From Owenia fusiformis (taxonomy: Eukaryota; Annelida; Polychaeta; Sabellida; Oweniidae), in assembly GCA_903813345.2 (NCBI GenBank), contig CAIIXF020000001.1:34439366-34503365 (forward strand): a DNA stretch of 64,000 nt, given 5' to 3'. A program made the translations under genes and the position numbers. This document shows, one piece after another, positions 43,990 to 55,046 of the stretch (position 1 is the first letter of the stretch; each line of letters starts with the position of its first letter). The notes under the pieces were generated by a model. It saw only the letters and a list, made by a program, of their open reading frames with translations, did no database searches and had not been told where the DNA came from.

Positions 43990-45835
43990 GTATTATGAAG
44001 TTTGATTGCATAGAGTTTATTACCACTACAAACTACAATATGTGTCTAATGTTGTGTGCTGAAAAACCAACCTGAATTCGACATGAAATAAGAGCTAAGT
44101 CTTGCCTTGGATAATTTGAGTTTCATTTCTGAAACCACAGATATTGGCCAGATTTACTTCGGTCCAAAGCCTTCTCTATATTCCGGCTCTGAGGAGGAAG
44201 ATTGAGCTGCCTTAGTATTATAAATATTGTAAATCATTGTGTCACACGCACAGTAAATATGGCATAATAATATGAAATATACCTTTATGTATAGATTTGA
44301 AGAACATCAGCTCACATCCCCGTCTGAATCTATTGTTATATTTGATTTCTTTAAGGCGACGCTATATTAAATAAAAAGTACAAAAAATGACTGCCATATT
44401 TTTTTGATAAAGACACATGTTTATAAAATCTGTTTACCTTGTATATGAATTGTGTATCTTGACTAATGAAACATGTCAAAGTTAACATCACCTTGAAGTT
44501 ACCTACACCCATTCAGTTGATCTTTACCTCAGGTCACATAATCATCGGTTGTGAATGGTCACACCATCGGCAAAATGTCTTAAAATGCCAACTATCCTAG
44601 ATATTGATATTTTAAACTTGAAATTACCCTGACTTTTGACCTATGTTGAATACACATCTTATGAACAAAACTTACGAAGTTGAAAACTGATCTTTTTGAA
44701 ATGAAATTGCTGCTAATGTTTCAAAACTAGGGTATCTTTATTGCAAAAGTAATATTCAAATTGAATAAACCAAAAGAGATATATAGACTTAAATTATCTA
44801 ATCTTCCATCAGATTTAGTAAAATTATAACTCTTAAGTAAATGTTGCAATGAATGCTCACACATATCTTGTTGTATATCAATCTAGTGCAACTGCTACAG
44901 GTATCACTCTGACACGTATCTGTGAACAAATCAAACTTCTTTGATGTTTATGTAATGCAAATTGGTATATTTTAATATGACCACGTCCGTAAGATAAACC
45001 ATCAATACTAGGATTGTCAAAACTTGCATTAATAAAATAAATTCCCGTCTCATCACTGTCACACCCATTACTATGATGTATCTTAGATCACTGTCTGCAA
45101 GCTATAAACTAAGTGATGCACTATATGCTCGTAATACTTTTTTATTAAAAATCAAAAGTCAATGATACTATTCCTATTTTACCTATTAAATGATTTTTAT
45201 ATATCCGAATAACCATTATATAAGTTTTTGACAAAGTAAATAATTGTAGGGCTCACACAAGGATCAACTTTTTGAAGACTTTTTCGTACTGGTGTAGACT
45301 CTCCTGCTTGCGAAGCAAGGGCGATGAATTGAGATTTTTCAGTCGAAATGAAATTTTGAAATATCTAAATCCAGACAAGCAACGCTTCATCCTAAATATG
45401 ATTAATATTCTTAAAAATATTTATAAAATTTATTAAAAATGAGTTCTAGGTGCGTGTAGGTGCGTGTAGCACAGTACATACGAAATCAATGAAGTTTCGT
45501 CTAGCTGTAAGCTAGAGACTCGAGTAAGGCCAGATCGTTTTGTAGTAGGATATCATAGGCTCAAAGAATAATACAGAAGATGCGTCACTAAATTAGAAAA
45601 TTTCAAAAAAAAGTGACCACCTTTCAAAACGTTCTTCTTCTTCTTGATCCTTTTAAGTGTCCGTGTGACACTATTGGCACTATAATGCTGCCTTTGGACA
45701 CTGGTTACTCAGTTATTCACTTCGGTACTTTTATCACTTATACTTTTCACTTATACTTTGCTAAGTTGGAGAGAGAGCGCTAAGAATATATTATTTCAAT
45801 ATTATGACGGTAGTAGAAATATAGTTAATCCTGTA
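43990..45835. other. Unassigned sequence (intron-like if the exon is real)
   Basis: No exon or repeat was confidently recognised. Hairpins occur at 45500-45516 (TCTAGCT-GTA-AGCTAGA) and around CTTGCGAAGCAAG near 45308. CTTCTTCTTCTT occurs at 45640. Confidence 0.35.
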
Positions 45836-46257
45836 TTAAGGACAGGGTGCATGTTGGGAAATTTTTTGCATTCCCCAATTGAGTCACATGTTATTTTTCA
45901 AACAAGAATAACTCCTTCCCCAAATTGTCTACATCTTGCAGGTTTTCACAAAGAGTGCACTTCTGTGCCTAGAAAAGCCTTGTGAGAAGATTTGTTATGT
46001 AAAATGTTTAAAAAACGAGAAAATTCAGTGAAAAAAATTTCTGAAAATTTTCTAAATTTTTTCACTGAATTTTCTTGTTTTTTATACAATTTATCAAAAC
46101 ATTCTTCTCATAAATCTTTTCTAGGCACATAAGTGCACTCTTTGTGCAAAACTGGAAGATATAGACAATGTGGGGAAGGAGTGATTCTTGTTTGAAAAAT
46201 AACACGTGACTCAATTGAGGACTGCAGAAAATTTCCCATCATGCACCCTGACCTTAA
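45836..46257. mobile_element. Foldback element with TTAA ends, about 210-bp arms
   Basis: The left arm begins TTAAGGACAGGGTGCATG and the right arm ends CATGCACCCTGACCTTAA. The arms mirror each other through CTCCTTCCCCA, TGCACTT(C/A)TGTGCCTAG to a centre near 46043 (GAAAATTCAGTGAAAAAA). Divergence between arms is modest. TTAA at both outer edges could be a piggyBac-type target, but no CCC-type terminus is present. It abuts the 3' end of the LINE. Confidence 0.75.
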
Positions 46258-46323
46258 GTTGTAAAAGAGTCACTATCTCATGAGTTTGGTATAGAGTCAC
46301 TGTCTCTTTCTTATTTTGTTTGC

Positions 46324-46644
46324 TTAGAATCTTTTTGTATTTTGCAGATAGCGATGCAGCGCTTCTGTGATTGTTCTGTTGGTGGGCCCGTTGATGTTTG
46401 TGTTTAGGCCTAGTATGAGTTGTAAGTCTATGATTTGCGGGTGTTGTTCTCCTAGTAGGATAGTGTCGATGCGAGCAAGTAGTTCCTCCCTTTGGTCCTG
46501 GAATAAGGAGCAGTCAAATATAAAATGGTGTATTGACTCGGGGACCATACAATGAGTACAATTAGGGGACTTATTCTCAGGGTTTAGCTTTGAGAGATGT
46601 TTAAAGGTGCAACAATTAGTGCAGAGGGGCCATTCAACGATCAT
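46324..46644 (-). pseudogene. C-terminal Cys-His segment of the LINE protein, separated by an insertion
   Basis: The reading PLCTNCCTF...CTHC...HHFIFDC holds the CXXC-HX4C-type zinc cluster found after RNase H in such LINEs. The reading runs to a stop at 46324. It belongs to the 46939-50214 ORF but is separated from it by the insertion, and its apparent ATG start is accidental. Confidence 0.75.
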
Positions 46645-46671
46645 GGACCAGTGTCAAAATATATTTAAGTT

Positions 46672-46976
46672 TGGATATTTCATCAAGACTAACATCTATT
46701 TTTATTATCCACAAAAAAAACCCACTAGATAAACATTATTTCAGCATATATTCCTCTTAAAACATGGTGGATCTTAAAAATATAAAAGCGGATTTCCCCT
46801 TTTTGAAGCTTTGAACTGAATTTACACTTCTTAATGCTGAAATTGATAGTTTATACATACATTTTAAGAAAATAGGTCTGTCAAAGAAGATGTTAAGCCA
46901 AATGTTGCCTTGATAGCTCATAAAAAGTTAAAATTTTCCTATTTTCTCTCTACAGGCCTTGTTGCCCCTTTAAGTT
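46672..46976. mobile_element. 305-bp insertion in the LINE with 8-bp flanking repeat
   Basis: TTTAAGTT occurs at 46664-46671 and 46969-46976. The inserted sequence ends with TTTTCTCTCTACAGGCCTTG, and a related copy lies at 58830-58937 (AAGAAGATGTTAGACCAAAC, GATAGCTCA, TTTTTCTCTCCACAGACCTT). That copy also ends in TTTAAGTT, so the motif may be part of the element or a preferred target and not a clean TSD. Confidence 0.6.
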
Positions 46977-49900
46977 GTGTGTGCCCAGACATAAGTTGGT
47001 TTGTTAATACTCTATTGTACCTATTTCCTACCTGAAGGCTTAAACTTTTGGTTTTGATCTTAGGGACCAGGTTTTGAATGAAGCTCACTTTACTAGAGTT
47101 CTCAAATCTGGACTGCCATTTGTGAGTGCAGCCATTTTTAATCTTATTATAAGCTGTAGTCTTTGTGATGTTGGTCTCCGTGAGCTGTTTGGCATTTTCA
47201 GCTGCCTTCTTGGCCATCTTGTCTGCTAGTTCGTTGCCTTCTGTGCCCTGGTGTCCAGGTACCCAGTAGACTTGGATGGTTTTATGTTGCTGTTTAAGGG
47301 TTTTACAGGCTTTGCGAATTTCGAGTGTATCAGTTGTAATTCCTTTTAAGTTAGTGGTTAAGAAGGCTGATATTATTGCCGGTTGACAATCTGATAGTAG
47401 TGTAATATCAGGGCTTGTGGTGGCTGAGGTGAGGAATTCCAGTGCCAATTTCAATGCATGAATTTCGCCGATATAGTTGTTGCCAATCTTAGAGGTTGGT
47501 GATTGGATGCATATTGGGGAGGAAGACAGGCCTTGTTGGTAGATGATTGCTGCTGCCCCTGTTGGCCCTGGGTTCCCCAGTGATGAACCATCTGTGAAAA
47601 CTATAGTGTCTTTATCTGGTTTTGAGGAAAGTATGTTGACTATATTGTCACTCTGTGATTGTTTAGAGTTCTTGAAGTCCTCCACATGGACTTTGACAGG
47701 TGGTAGTTTAAAAGTTTCAATGTTTTCGTTGTGGTAGATGTGTTTGTAATAACTCTCCTGAGAGGTTGGGCAGTTATACAGTCGTAATCTTGCTGCTAGG
47801 ATGTTAAAGCAGGAGGGTTTGCGTTCTAGCGTAGATGACTGGGCCCATTGTTCATATTCGTCAGTAATTGGGGCTGATCTGTGATGGGTAAGAATTCTAA
47901 CAGCTTCTTGAGCTTGGCGTGCCCTTAGGATTATGTCGAGGGGGGGAACTCCAGCTAAAATTTCTAAAGTGTCAGTGCTGGTAGATGTTATGCAGCCGGT
48001 GGCCTTTAGTAGTGCTGATCTGTGTATAGGTGAAAATGCTGTTATAGCTTTATCTGTTACTGATGCGGCAGCGCTGATGCCTGATTCAAAGTGAGGCATT
48101 ACTAGTGCTCTATAGAGCATTGTAAAGACTTCTTGGCTGCATCCTCCCTTATTAGATGTGAAGTTTGAGATGCCGCTAAGCGCTCCGTAGGCCGCTTTTG
48201 TTTTCAGGTCTATGTGTTGGTTAAATGTTAGTTCAGTGTCAATAGTGCATCCAAGTATTTTCTTATGTGTCACTAAGTCCAACTTTTTTCGGCCGATGTG
48301 GATGTTAACTACCGGGGAGGGTTTGTTTGGTGGGGTGAAAATTAGGACTTCAGTTTTTTCAGGGGCAATTTCCATGTTCCATTTTCCACACCAAGAGACA
48401 GCAATTTGGTTAAGGTCTTCGTTGATTTGTGATGATAGCTTATCAATGTCTTTACCATGTGCCCATATGATATTATCATCTGCGAATCCTGCTGTGGCAG
48501 ATTTCACAGGGGTCATAGAGTCTTCAGTGTATAGGTTACAGAGGGATGGACTGAGAATTGATCCCTGAGGAATACCCACCCTAGATGTCATTAGTGGTGT
48601 GGTAAAGTCATTAGTTGTGATTGAGAATTGTCGGTTGTTAAGGTATTCGTGTAAATATACGAGCATCCTGCCTTTGATGCCTTTGTTAAACAGTTTGTAT
48701 ATGAGTCCCTCTCTCCAAATTCGTTCGAAACAACTTTCGTAATCCAGGACTGCAGCAATCACGGTTTCTCCTCTTCCCCAGGCTTGTTGGATGGATTGTA
48801 TTAGTCGAAGCACTGTTTGGGAGCAGGAGTGATGTTCTCTGAAGGCATCCTGGAAAATGGAATATGAATTGGTTATTTCGTTTTTCCAAGAGAGACAGGG
48901 GTTTATGATCCTTTGGAGTATTTTCCCTATGAGGGCTTCAAGTGTGATAGGGCGGTAGGCTCGGTCTGAGTTGTAGTTGGGTTTGTTTGGTTTATTGAGC
49001 ATAATTTTAGGGTCGATTTTATACTCTGATGGTAGTCTCCCCTGTTCCCAGCATTTTTGGGATAAAAACCAAATAGCTTTATGAAGTGTACTTCCGCCTT
49101 TTTTAATGAAGATACTCAAAATTTTCTCCCTTGGGCTAGGGGTTGTTTTAGTAGGAGTATGTTGGATGGCCGAGATTACCTCAGAGAGATCAATGTCTTT
49201 ATTTTCCGGAGCGCACATGTTGTTATAATCCAGAGATGCAATGATTTCCCTTTCTTTATTTATGATATCAGTGGCTTTGTTGGTTACATAAGTGAAACAT
49301 GTGGTAAACTGTTGGACCGGTAGTTGTTGTTTTCCATACTGAGCTACCATTGCTTGAGCTATGTCCTGGTCCGTAGAATAGATGGTATTGCCATCTTTAG
49401 ATATTATAGGCTGGACTATTTTTTTGTTTCTTTTATTTTGAGATTTGTTTATCGTTTGCCAAATGTTATCTGGTCTGTGTGTATCGAGCTCCTTGAACAG
49501 CTCATCCCAATACTCAGACTCGGCTTGTTGGGCCTTCCGGGAGAATTGTTCAGCGAGCTCGGTATAGGTCGACCAGTTATTTGGATCGCTTCTTTGATTA
49601 TATTTTCTTTTAGCCTTTCTCAGCTTTTTTACCATTGCTTTGAGGTCATTATTCCACCACCCTTTGCTCCTGGAACATATTGATTTAGTAGGGATGGTTT
49701 GTTCAACAATTTTAAGTAATGTGGAGCAGAGGGTGGTGTACAATTCTTCCACAGAGGAGTTTGATTGTGAATCTTGCAGCCACGTAGTGAATGATTCATT
49801 ACATTTATCTTGGAATAGCTGCCAGTTGGTTTTTTGTAGGTCCCAGTATTCCCTTTTCTCCTCAGTTGAACCCTGTCCAATGCAGAACGAGATTAGCTTG

Positions 49901-50214
49901 TGATCCGATCTAAGGTAAATCTCATCTCGCACTGTCCAGTTGTCAACTTTAGAGGCCAGGGAGCCTGAGCCTATGGTCAAGTCAATGATAGTTTCCTTCC
50001 TAGTGAATTGTTTGTTGTTGAAGATGTGAAGGTTATTTATCAGAATAAAATCTGATATGCTTTTGCCAAGCTTGTTATTCGAATTGTCATGCCAGAGTTG
50101 GTGTCTTGCATTGAAGTCACCTGTGAATAGGACTGGAAGACTATCATTAATGACCAATTGTGCAATTTTACTGAATTTGTCCCATGCTTCGATGTTCTCA
50201 GGAGGAATGTACAC
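46939..50214 (-). CDS. LINE ORF2-like protein: partial endonuclease, reverse transcriptase, RNase H
   Basis: 1,091 codons starting at GTG (apparent Met), open upstream to about 50272. Endonuclease residues: TGDFNARH (D33, N35) and SDH (103-105); its N-terminal catalytic Glu region is missing. RT about 395-665: motif A LDYESCFERIW (D491), motif B GIPQGSILSPSLCN (548-561), motif C GFADDN (D579, D580). RNase H about 868-1008 with all four catalytic acids: FTDGSS (D875), GEIHAL (E917), SDCQ (D942) and NELADKMA (D998). The last six codons (RPVERK) come from the inserted element. The long intact reading frame points to a young copy. Confidence 0.9.
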   Translation of the reverse strand: MYIPPENIEAWDKFSKIAQLVINDSLPVLFTGDFNARHQLWHDNSNNKLGKSISDFILINNLHIFNNKQFTRKETIIDLTIGSGSLASKVDNWTVRDEIYLRSDHKLISFCIGQGSTEEKREYWDLQKTNWQLFQDKCNESFTTWLQDSQSNSSVEELYTTLCSTLLKIVEQTIPTKSICSRSKGWWNNDLKAMVKKLRKAKRKYNQRSDPNNWSTYTELAEQFSRKAQQAESEYWDELFKELDTHRPDNIWQTINKSQNKRNKKIVQPIISKDGNTIYSTDQDIAQAMVAQYGKQQLPVQQFTTCFTYVTNKATDIINKEREIIASLDYNNMCAPENKDIDLSEVISAIQHTPTKTTPSPREKILSIFIKKGGSTLHKAIWFLSQKCWEQGRLPSEYKIDPKIMLNKPNKPNYNSDRAYRPITLEALIGKILQRIINPCLSWKNEITNSYSIFQDAFREHHSCSQTVLRLIQSIQQAWGRGETVIAAVLDYESCFERIWREGLIYKLFNKGIKGRMLVYLHEYLNNRQFSITTNDFTTPLMTSRVGIPQGSILSPSLCNLYTEDSMTPVKSATAGFADDNIIWAHGKDIDKLSSQINEDLNQIAVSWCGKWNMEIAPEKTEVLIFTPPNKPSPVVNIHIGRKKLDLVTHKKILGCTIDTELTFNQHIDLKTKAAYGALSGISNFTSNKGGCSQEVFTMLYRALVMPHFESGISAAASVTDKAITAFSPIHRSALLKATGCITSTSTDTLEILAGVPPLDIILRARQAQEAVRILTHHRSAPITDEYEQWAQSSTLERKPSCFNILAARLRLYNCPTSQESYYKHIYHNENIETFKLPPVKVHVEDFKNSKQSQSDNIVNILSSKPDKDTIVFTDGSSLGNPGPTGAAAIIYQQGLSSSPICIQSPTSKIGNNYIGEIHALKLALEFLTSATTSPDITLLSDCQPAIISAFLTTNLKGITTDTLEIRKACKTLKQQHKTIQVYWVPGHQGTEGNELADKMAKKAAENAKQLTETNITKTTAYNKIKNGCTHKWQSRFENSSKVSFIQNLVPKIKTKSLSLQVGNRYNRVLTNQLMSGHTQLKGATRPVERK

Positions 50215-50272
50215 TGAGCACAGTAAGAATGCCAGGTCTTTTATGTATATACAAAAAACAAAATGGTACCTG

Positions 50273-50600
50273 CTTCATGACAGATTTTGCACTTATTTTA
50301 GATCTATAGCTGAGTTCTTCATCTTTCTACTTGTTTGGTTCGAGTAAATGACCTATGGATGCAGTTATTTGACTTTCAATACGGCGAATATTTTTCACGA
50401 GATCCGGACTCTTGTGTGTCCAAATATCATTGTACTGATGACGTCACATTTCTGGAACCACAGGAGCACAATTCAGATTTGGACAGACAAGAGTCCGGCG
50501 ATAAAATATCAATGGTTTGGCCTCTTATCAACGCAGTATTGCTTGAATACGGTCATTGGTGATAAAAAAGTTAAAGAATAACAAGACCCTTCGAAGAGGT
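50273..50600. other. Unassigned sequence next to the LINE 5' end
   Basis: Overlapping plus-strand frames at 50335-50581 carry no recognised motif. Confidence 0.35.
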
Positions 50601-50720
50601 ATGCAGGCCTGTCAACTGTCCCGCAATTTGCGTATTTGTCACGCATTTGCTGAAGAATTTGAAGTCACGCCAGTTATTTTTGCGTGACAGAAAATGTCAC
50701 GCAAATACGCATTTTACCTG
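50600..50720. repeat. GTCACGCAAATACGCA inverted/direct repeats
   Basis: GTATTTGTCACGCATTTGC, TGTCACGCAAATACGCATTT and TTTTGCGTGACAG repeat within about 100 bases, and CTGTCAACTGTCCCGC resembles the end motif of the element at 60399-61355. Confidence 0.45.
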
Positions 50721-51268
50721 GTAATTGTCAAGCAAAATTATTTCTGTAGAAAAAATGATTTCGTTTCATGGAGTTTGCGTTTCAGTGTAACTTCCGCAAA
50801 AATGGCAGACCACTGACAGAATTAACAGGTAAAATCACTTCGAAATTTCAAGAGAACTTTTTACCTATATATATAATAGCTAAGAGTCTCAGGGGTATGT
50901 AGGCAAATTCATTTTGGTAGGAGCACTCTGTTTAGTTTGAAAACGCACCCTCTATTATTATATAACAGCACTGTATTTATAGATCGTCAAGAAATCGTTA
51001 ATAAAAAATTTCTGACAAGTTACAAAAATGAAAGTTGAATGAACATAAGATATCACCGAGCAAAGCCCCTGGCATGAGAAAAAAATTATTTAGAATTTTC
51101 TTTTTTTTTCTAAGTTACCGGACTTCATTCTATTATATTAGATATTAGATAGATGGTGCTGACTGTGCCTAAAGCTCACAAATAAAATATGACACAATAA
51201 ATTAGTGCCGAGGTACAATTCTTCAGTGTGACACAACCTCAGCCAATGTCTTTGCTTTCATTAACAAC
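50721..51268. other. Unassigned sequence
   Basis: AT-rich; no recognised feature. Confidence 0.35.
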
Positions 51269-51773
51269 CCGGAATAGCCTGACTACGGTAAAGTCAGATG
51301 CCGTTGTCACAAATGGGGGACATAACCGTCGATTCAACTCTTTAATCACTTGATCCTCATTTCTTCGGATCTTATCGTAGCTAATTCTGTGCATGTATTA
51401 AGCTCTTGTGATAATGTAATATATGAAACTCCGATTTCGATCAAATAGTGTCGTGAATCGCCACAATATAATGTCTTCGATATCATCAATGACAACGGAA
51501 TCTGAATTCCCAAAGACAACGGCATATGGTAGTATATGACAATGGACTATGGTGGATATATTGCATTGGAACATTGGAGAAATGACAACGGAAACTAGAC
51601 TTTTTACCTATATATATATATAATAGCAAAACAGTTGAGTGTAAATGACAACTTTTGTTAACTTCTATTTGAAAAAATAATCTTAGGACCCCTACCCATT
51701 CCAACTAAAGCAGGATTTTTGATTTTTCTACATTTAGCCAGTTAGAAGCATTGAATTTTTATGTTATGACTCT

Positions 51774-52046
51774 ATGAAGAAACAATTAAAAAGATTTATG
51801 AAATCTAAATTAATAGTTATGATTATTTTTAGTTATGATTACCTCTGCTATAATTGTGGAAGAGGTGACAAAGAAATTTCCAAGCTACTATTGCACTACA
51901 CAAAGTATCATAAAGAAGAGACATTTAGTGTACGGCATGCCATACTTAGTGAAACAGATGGCAGTATCATATACAAATCTAGACACTTCTGTGTTAATGT
52001 CCAAAGGTGGATATATCGAGTGACTCAAAAATGTAATAGCATTTGA
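51774..52046 (+). CDS. Possible C2H2-finger-containing exon of unknown element protein
   Basis: Reading from within 51774-52046, CYNCGRGDKEISKLLLHYTK is followed by YH, giving C-X2-C-X12-H-X4-H spacing close to a C2H2 zinc finger. AG before GTTATGATTACC could be an acceptor. Weak evidence: 90 codons, no second domain; a frame on the other offset also stays open. Chance is possible. Confidence 0.25.
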   Translation: MKKQLKRFMKSKLIVMIIFSYDYLCYNCGRGDKEISKLLLHYTKYHKEETFSVRHAILSETDGSIIYKSRHFCVNVQRWIYRVTQKCNSI

Positions 52047-52429
52047 ACGTTAAATTTCATCTCAGTTATCGCTATCTCATTCTAAGCCCATGTAAAGAAG
52101 TAATTTGGATAAAGACTCGAGTAAAATAGGCTATATCCATAAGACAAACTGAAATATTTGCGTATCTACTTATATTTTCATTTTTGATGAACTAATAAGA
52201 CCGGAATTAAAGTACTCAATTGAAGTTTTGAAACACTACTCAGGCCCATAGCAAGAATTTGAAGGGGATTTCTCTTTTTAAAAAAATCTAGGGGCCGTGA
52301 ATTCGTACGATCCGATCTGGATAAATTTCGCAAATGATGCATTGTGGGATTGTAGAATTAATCCAAATATCGGTGAATTCGTAAGATCCTGGGAATAATC
52401 TCAGCCTAAATTTCCTGTATAAATCTCAT

Positions 52430-52905
52430 AAATACTTGGATAAATGTCCAAATGTCCTTATTTTCTGGTGGCCATTTTTAAGTTTTTTTCAAAAAATTTT
52501 GTCATTGCCATTTCAGGAAAACTGCTCATCGGATTTCCTGTACATGATAGGGGATATCAAGTTCTAGAACTTATTAAATTTTGGGTGGCCATTTTGTTTT
52601 CTGGCGGCCATTTTGAAGGTTTTTCGATAAATCTTCTCATCGCCATTTCAAGAAAACCCCTCATCAGATTTGCTCCAAATTCCCACACATGATAGAGGAT
52701 ATCAAGAACTAGAGCTGATAAACTTTTGGGTGGCCATCTTGTTTTCTGGTGGCCGCGCATTTTGAAGGTTTTTTTGATAAATCTTGTCATCACCATTTTA
52801 GAAAAAAACGCTTGGATTTCCTTCAAATTCGCACATATGATAGGGGATATCAAGTTCTACACCTATTTGATGGTATGATCTCGTTCACGTCCTGTGCCTT
52901 GTTTT
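52430..52905 (+). repeat. Family D-like repeat
   Basis: Three units carry AGGAAAACTGCTCATCGG, GATAGGGGATATCAAG and GGTGGCCATTTTG. The end GTTCACGTCCTGTGCCTTG resembles the family D terminus (GTTCACGTCTGTGCC). Confidence 0.7.
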
Positions 52906-52984
52906 ATGAAAACAATGTGTTTTCTTTCAAGTGAAGTCCCCATGATGATAAAAATATTAATTGACCAATTCGAAAAATTATAAA

Positions 52985-53165
52985 TATTATGTGAACAATT
53001 TTTTCAAAATGTTGAACTATTTGCTCAAAAGAGGATCTTCTTTTTCTGATTTTTATTGCTTGAAAATATTGTTCAAAAAGGGGTCTAAAACATCTTCAAA
53101 AGTAGAATGGTACATGTATTGAAAGTCTAGTTTTTTTTAAAGATATCAGTTTTTGATGACCAAAA
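52985..53165 (-). repeat. Dispersed repeat, uninterrupted copy
   Basis: The mirror of 22205-22314 plus 22987-23130 without the family A insertion. It provides an empty-site paralogue (CAGAAAAAGAAGATCCTC on the minus strand). Confidence 0.6.
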
Positions 53166-53602
53166 TCATGCTGAAAACAATGGATAGCATGAGTTTTCCC
53201 TATTGGGAAATAACATGGAAAATGTGGTTTTTAACTCTATCGCATTTCAATACCCATCCCCTTTTCAGAAGTTATTAATATAGTGTAGAAGAAACGTTTG
53301 ATATATTTAAATTGAGAAAAACAAGATCCCCTTTTTTGAAAATAAGCCTTACATTTTTTAAAGGGACAGCATCTTTTCCATTCAATCGAGGTTGGATCAT
53401 GCAGCCGAAGTAAGCCATACAACCGAATTTTGCAGATTCAATCTGACGGAGAATGCCGAGCCTCTCTTTTTGACCAATTAGAGACGTCCTCTTCACATTC
53501 GTGGAACCCTCAGCCAACTTCGTTTTCAAAGAAAATCTTCGGCAATCTCTGGCTTTTCTTGAGGTATCTTCGGTTGCTACCCAAAAGTCGACACCCATTT
53601 TT

Positions 53603-55046
53603 ATCATACCGAACAAAGTTCGAGGGGGATATAGAGAAGCCGTCTGTCCGTCCGTTCATTCGTCTGTGTGTCCGAACGATAACTCCAATACCGGTCGACG
53701 GATTTGGTTCAAATTTTATAGGCTTATGCCTTATGAGTGCAGGACCTCTGCTCGAGAAGGAATTTTCAATATTGCCGCTCAATTCAAAATGGCCACCATT
53801 TTTCGTAAAAAATGTAATCATTGATAACTCAAATACAAGTAGACGGATTTGGTTCAAATTTAATATGCTGATGCCTAGGGACAAAGGAGTTTCGCACAAA
53901 AAGAGATTTTCAAGATGGCCGCTTAATTTCAAAATGGTGGCCATTTTTCGTAAAAATATGTAATCTTTGATAACTCAAATACCAGTGAACGGATTTGGTT
54001 CAAATTTTATATGATGATGCTTAGGGACACAGTTGCTATGTTCGACAAAACATTTTCAAGATGGCCGCTTAATTTCAAAATGGCGGCAATTTTTCGTAAA
54101 AACCGTAATCTTTGATAACTCAAATACCAGTAAACAGGTTTGGTTGAAATTTTATATGATTATGCCTAGGGACACAGTAGCTATGTTCAAGAAATAATTT
54201 TCAAGATGGCAGCTGAATTTCAAGATGGTGGCCCATATTCGTAAAAAATGTAATCTTTGATAACTCATAAACCAGTGAACGGATTTGGTTCAAATTTTAT
54301 GTGCTGATGCCTAGGGACAAAGGAGTTTCGCACCAAAAAGAGATTTTCAAGATGGCCGCTTAATTTCAAAATGGCGGCCATTTTTCGTAAAAATATGTAA
54401 TCTTTGATAACTCAAATACCAGTGAACGGATTTGGTTCAAATTTTATATGCTGATGCCTAGGGACAAAGGAGTTTCGCACCAAAAAGAGATTTTCAAGAT
54501 GGCCACTTAATTTCAAAATGGCGGCCATTTTTCGTAAAAATATGTAATCTTTGATAACTCAAATACCAGTGAACGGATTTGGTTCAAATTTTATATGATG
54601 ATGCTTAGGGACACAGTAGCCATGTTCGACAAAACATTTTCAAGATGGCAGCTTAATTTCAAAATAACGGCAATTTTTCGTAAAAAACGTAATCTTTGAT
54701 AACTCAAATACCAGTGAACAGATTTGGTTGAAATTTTATATGATTATGCCTAGGGACACAGTAGCTCTGTTCAAGAAATAATTTTCAAGATGGCGGCTGA
54801 ATTTCAAGATGGCGGCCCATATTTGTAAAAAACGTAATCTTTGATAACTCATATACCAGTGAACGGATTTGGTTCAAATTTTATATGATGATGCCTAGTT
54901 AACAATGGTATAAACTAATTTTGTGCCAAATTTCATGCTTCTATCACAGAGTACACAAACATTTCAACATTTACACTAGCTATAATAAGCATAATATGTT
55001 TTGTTCGGTGGGATTTGCTACTCCGTGGAGTTGCTGTTTTTCTAGT
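53603..55046 (-). mobile_element. Family A element, complete, reversed, largest copy
   Basis: The tail (ATACCGAACAAAGTTCGAG) lies at 53605 and a GTCC tract at 53645-53665. Then follow seven or more units with a period of 145-147 bp (CTTTGATAACTCA at 53965, 54110, 54255, 54402, 54549, 54694, 54839). The head hairpin ACTC-CGTG-GAGT and CTAG lie at 55019-55045. The open frames here (53430-53963 and others) are repeat translations. Confidence 0.85.

Larger units (their letters stand above)
46260..50272 (-). mobile_element. LINE with endonuclease, reverse transcriptase and RNase H (I/R1-like), 5'-truncated
   Basis: The minus strand carries, in order, the distal part of an AP endonuclease, RT, RNase H and a Cys-His C-terminus. 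The presence of RNase H after RT places it among I-, R1- or related clades. It lacks ORF1 and the first part of the endonuclease: a stop lies near 50275. A 305-bp insertion (46672-46976) cuts the C-terminus. The 3' UTR is only about 65 bp and abuts the foldback element. Confidence 0.9.

Noticed and set aside
49081-49903. Several 80-119-codon plus-strand frames across 47.5-50.3 kb
   Set aside because: Antisense shadows of the LINE ORF.
53430-53963. 177-codon open frame on the plus strand (and the 144-codon minus frame beneath it)
   Set aside because: It runs through family A units and reads as repeated MAAIFRK-type text, which comes from the ATGGCGGCCATTTTTCG core. Unit periods of 145-147 are not multiples of three.
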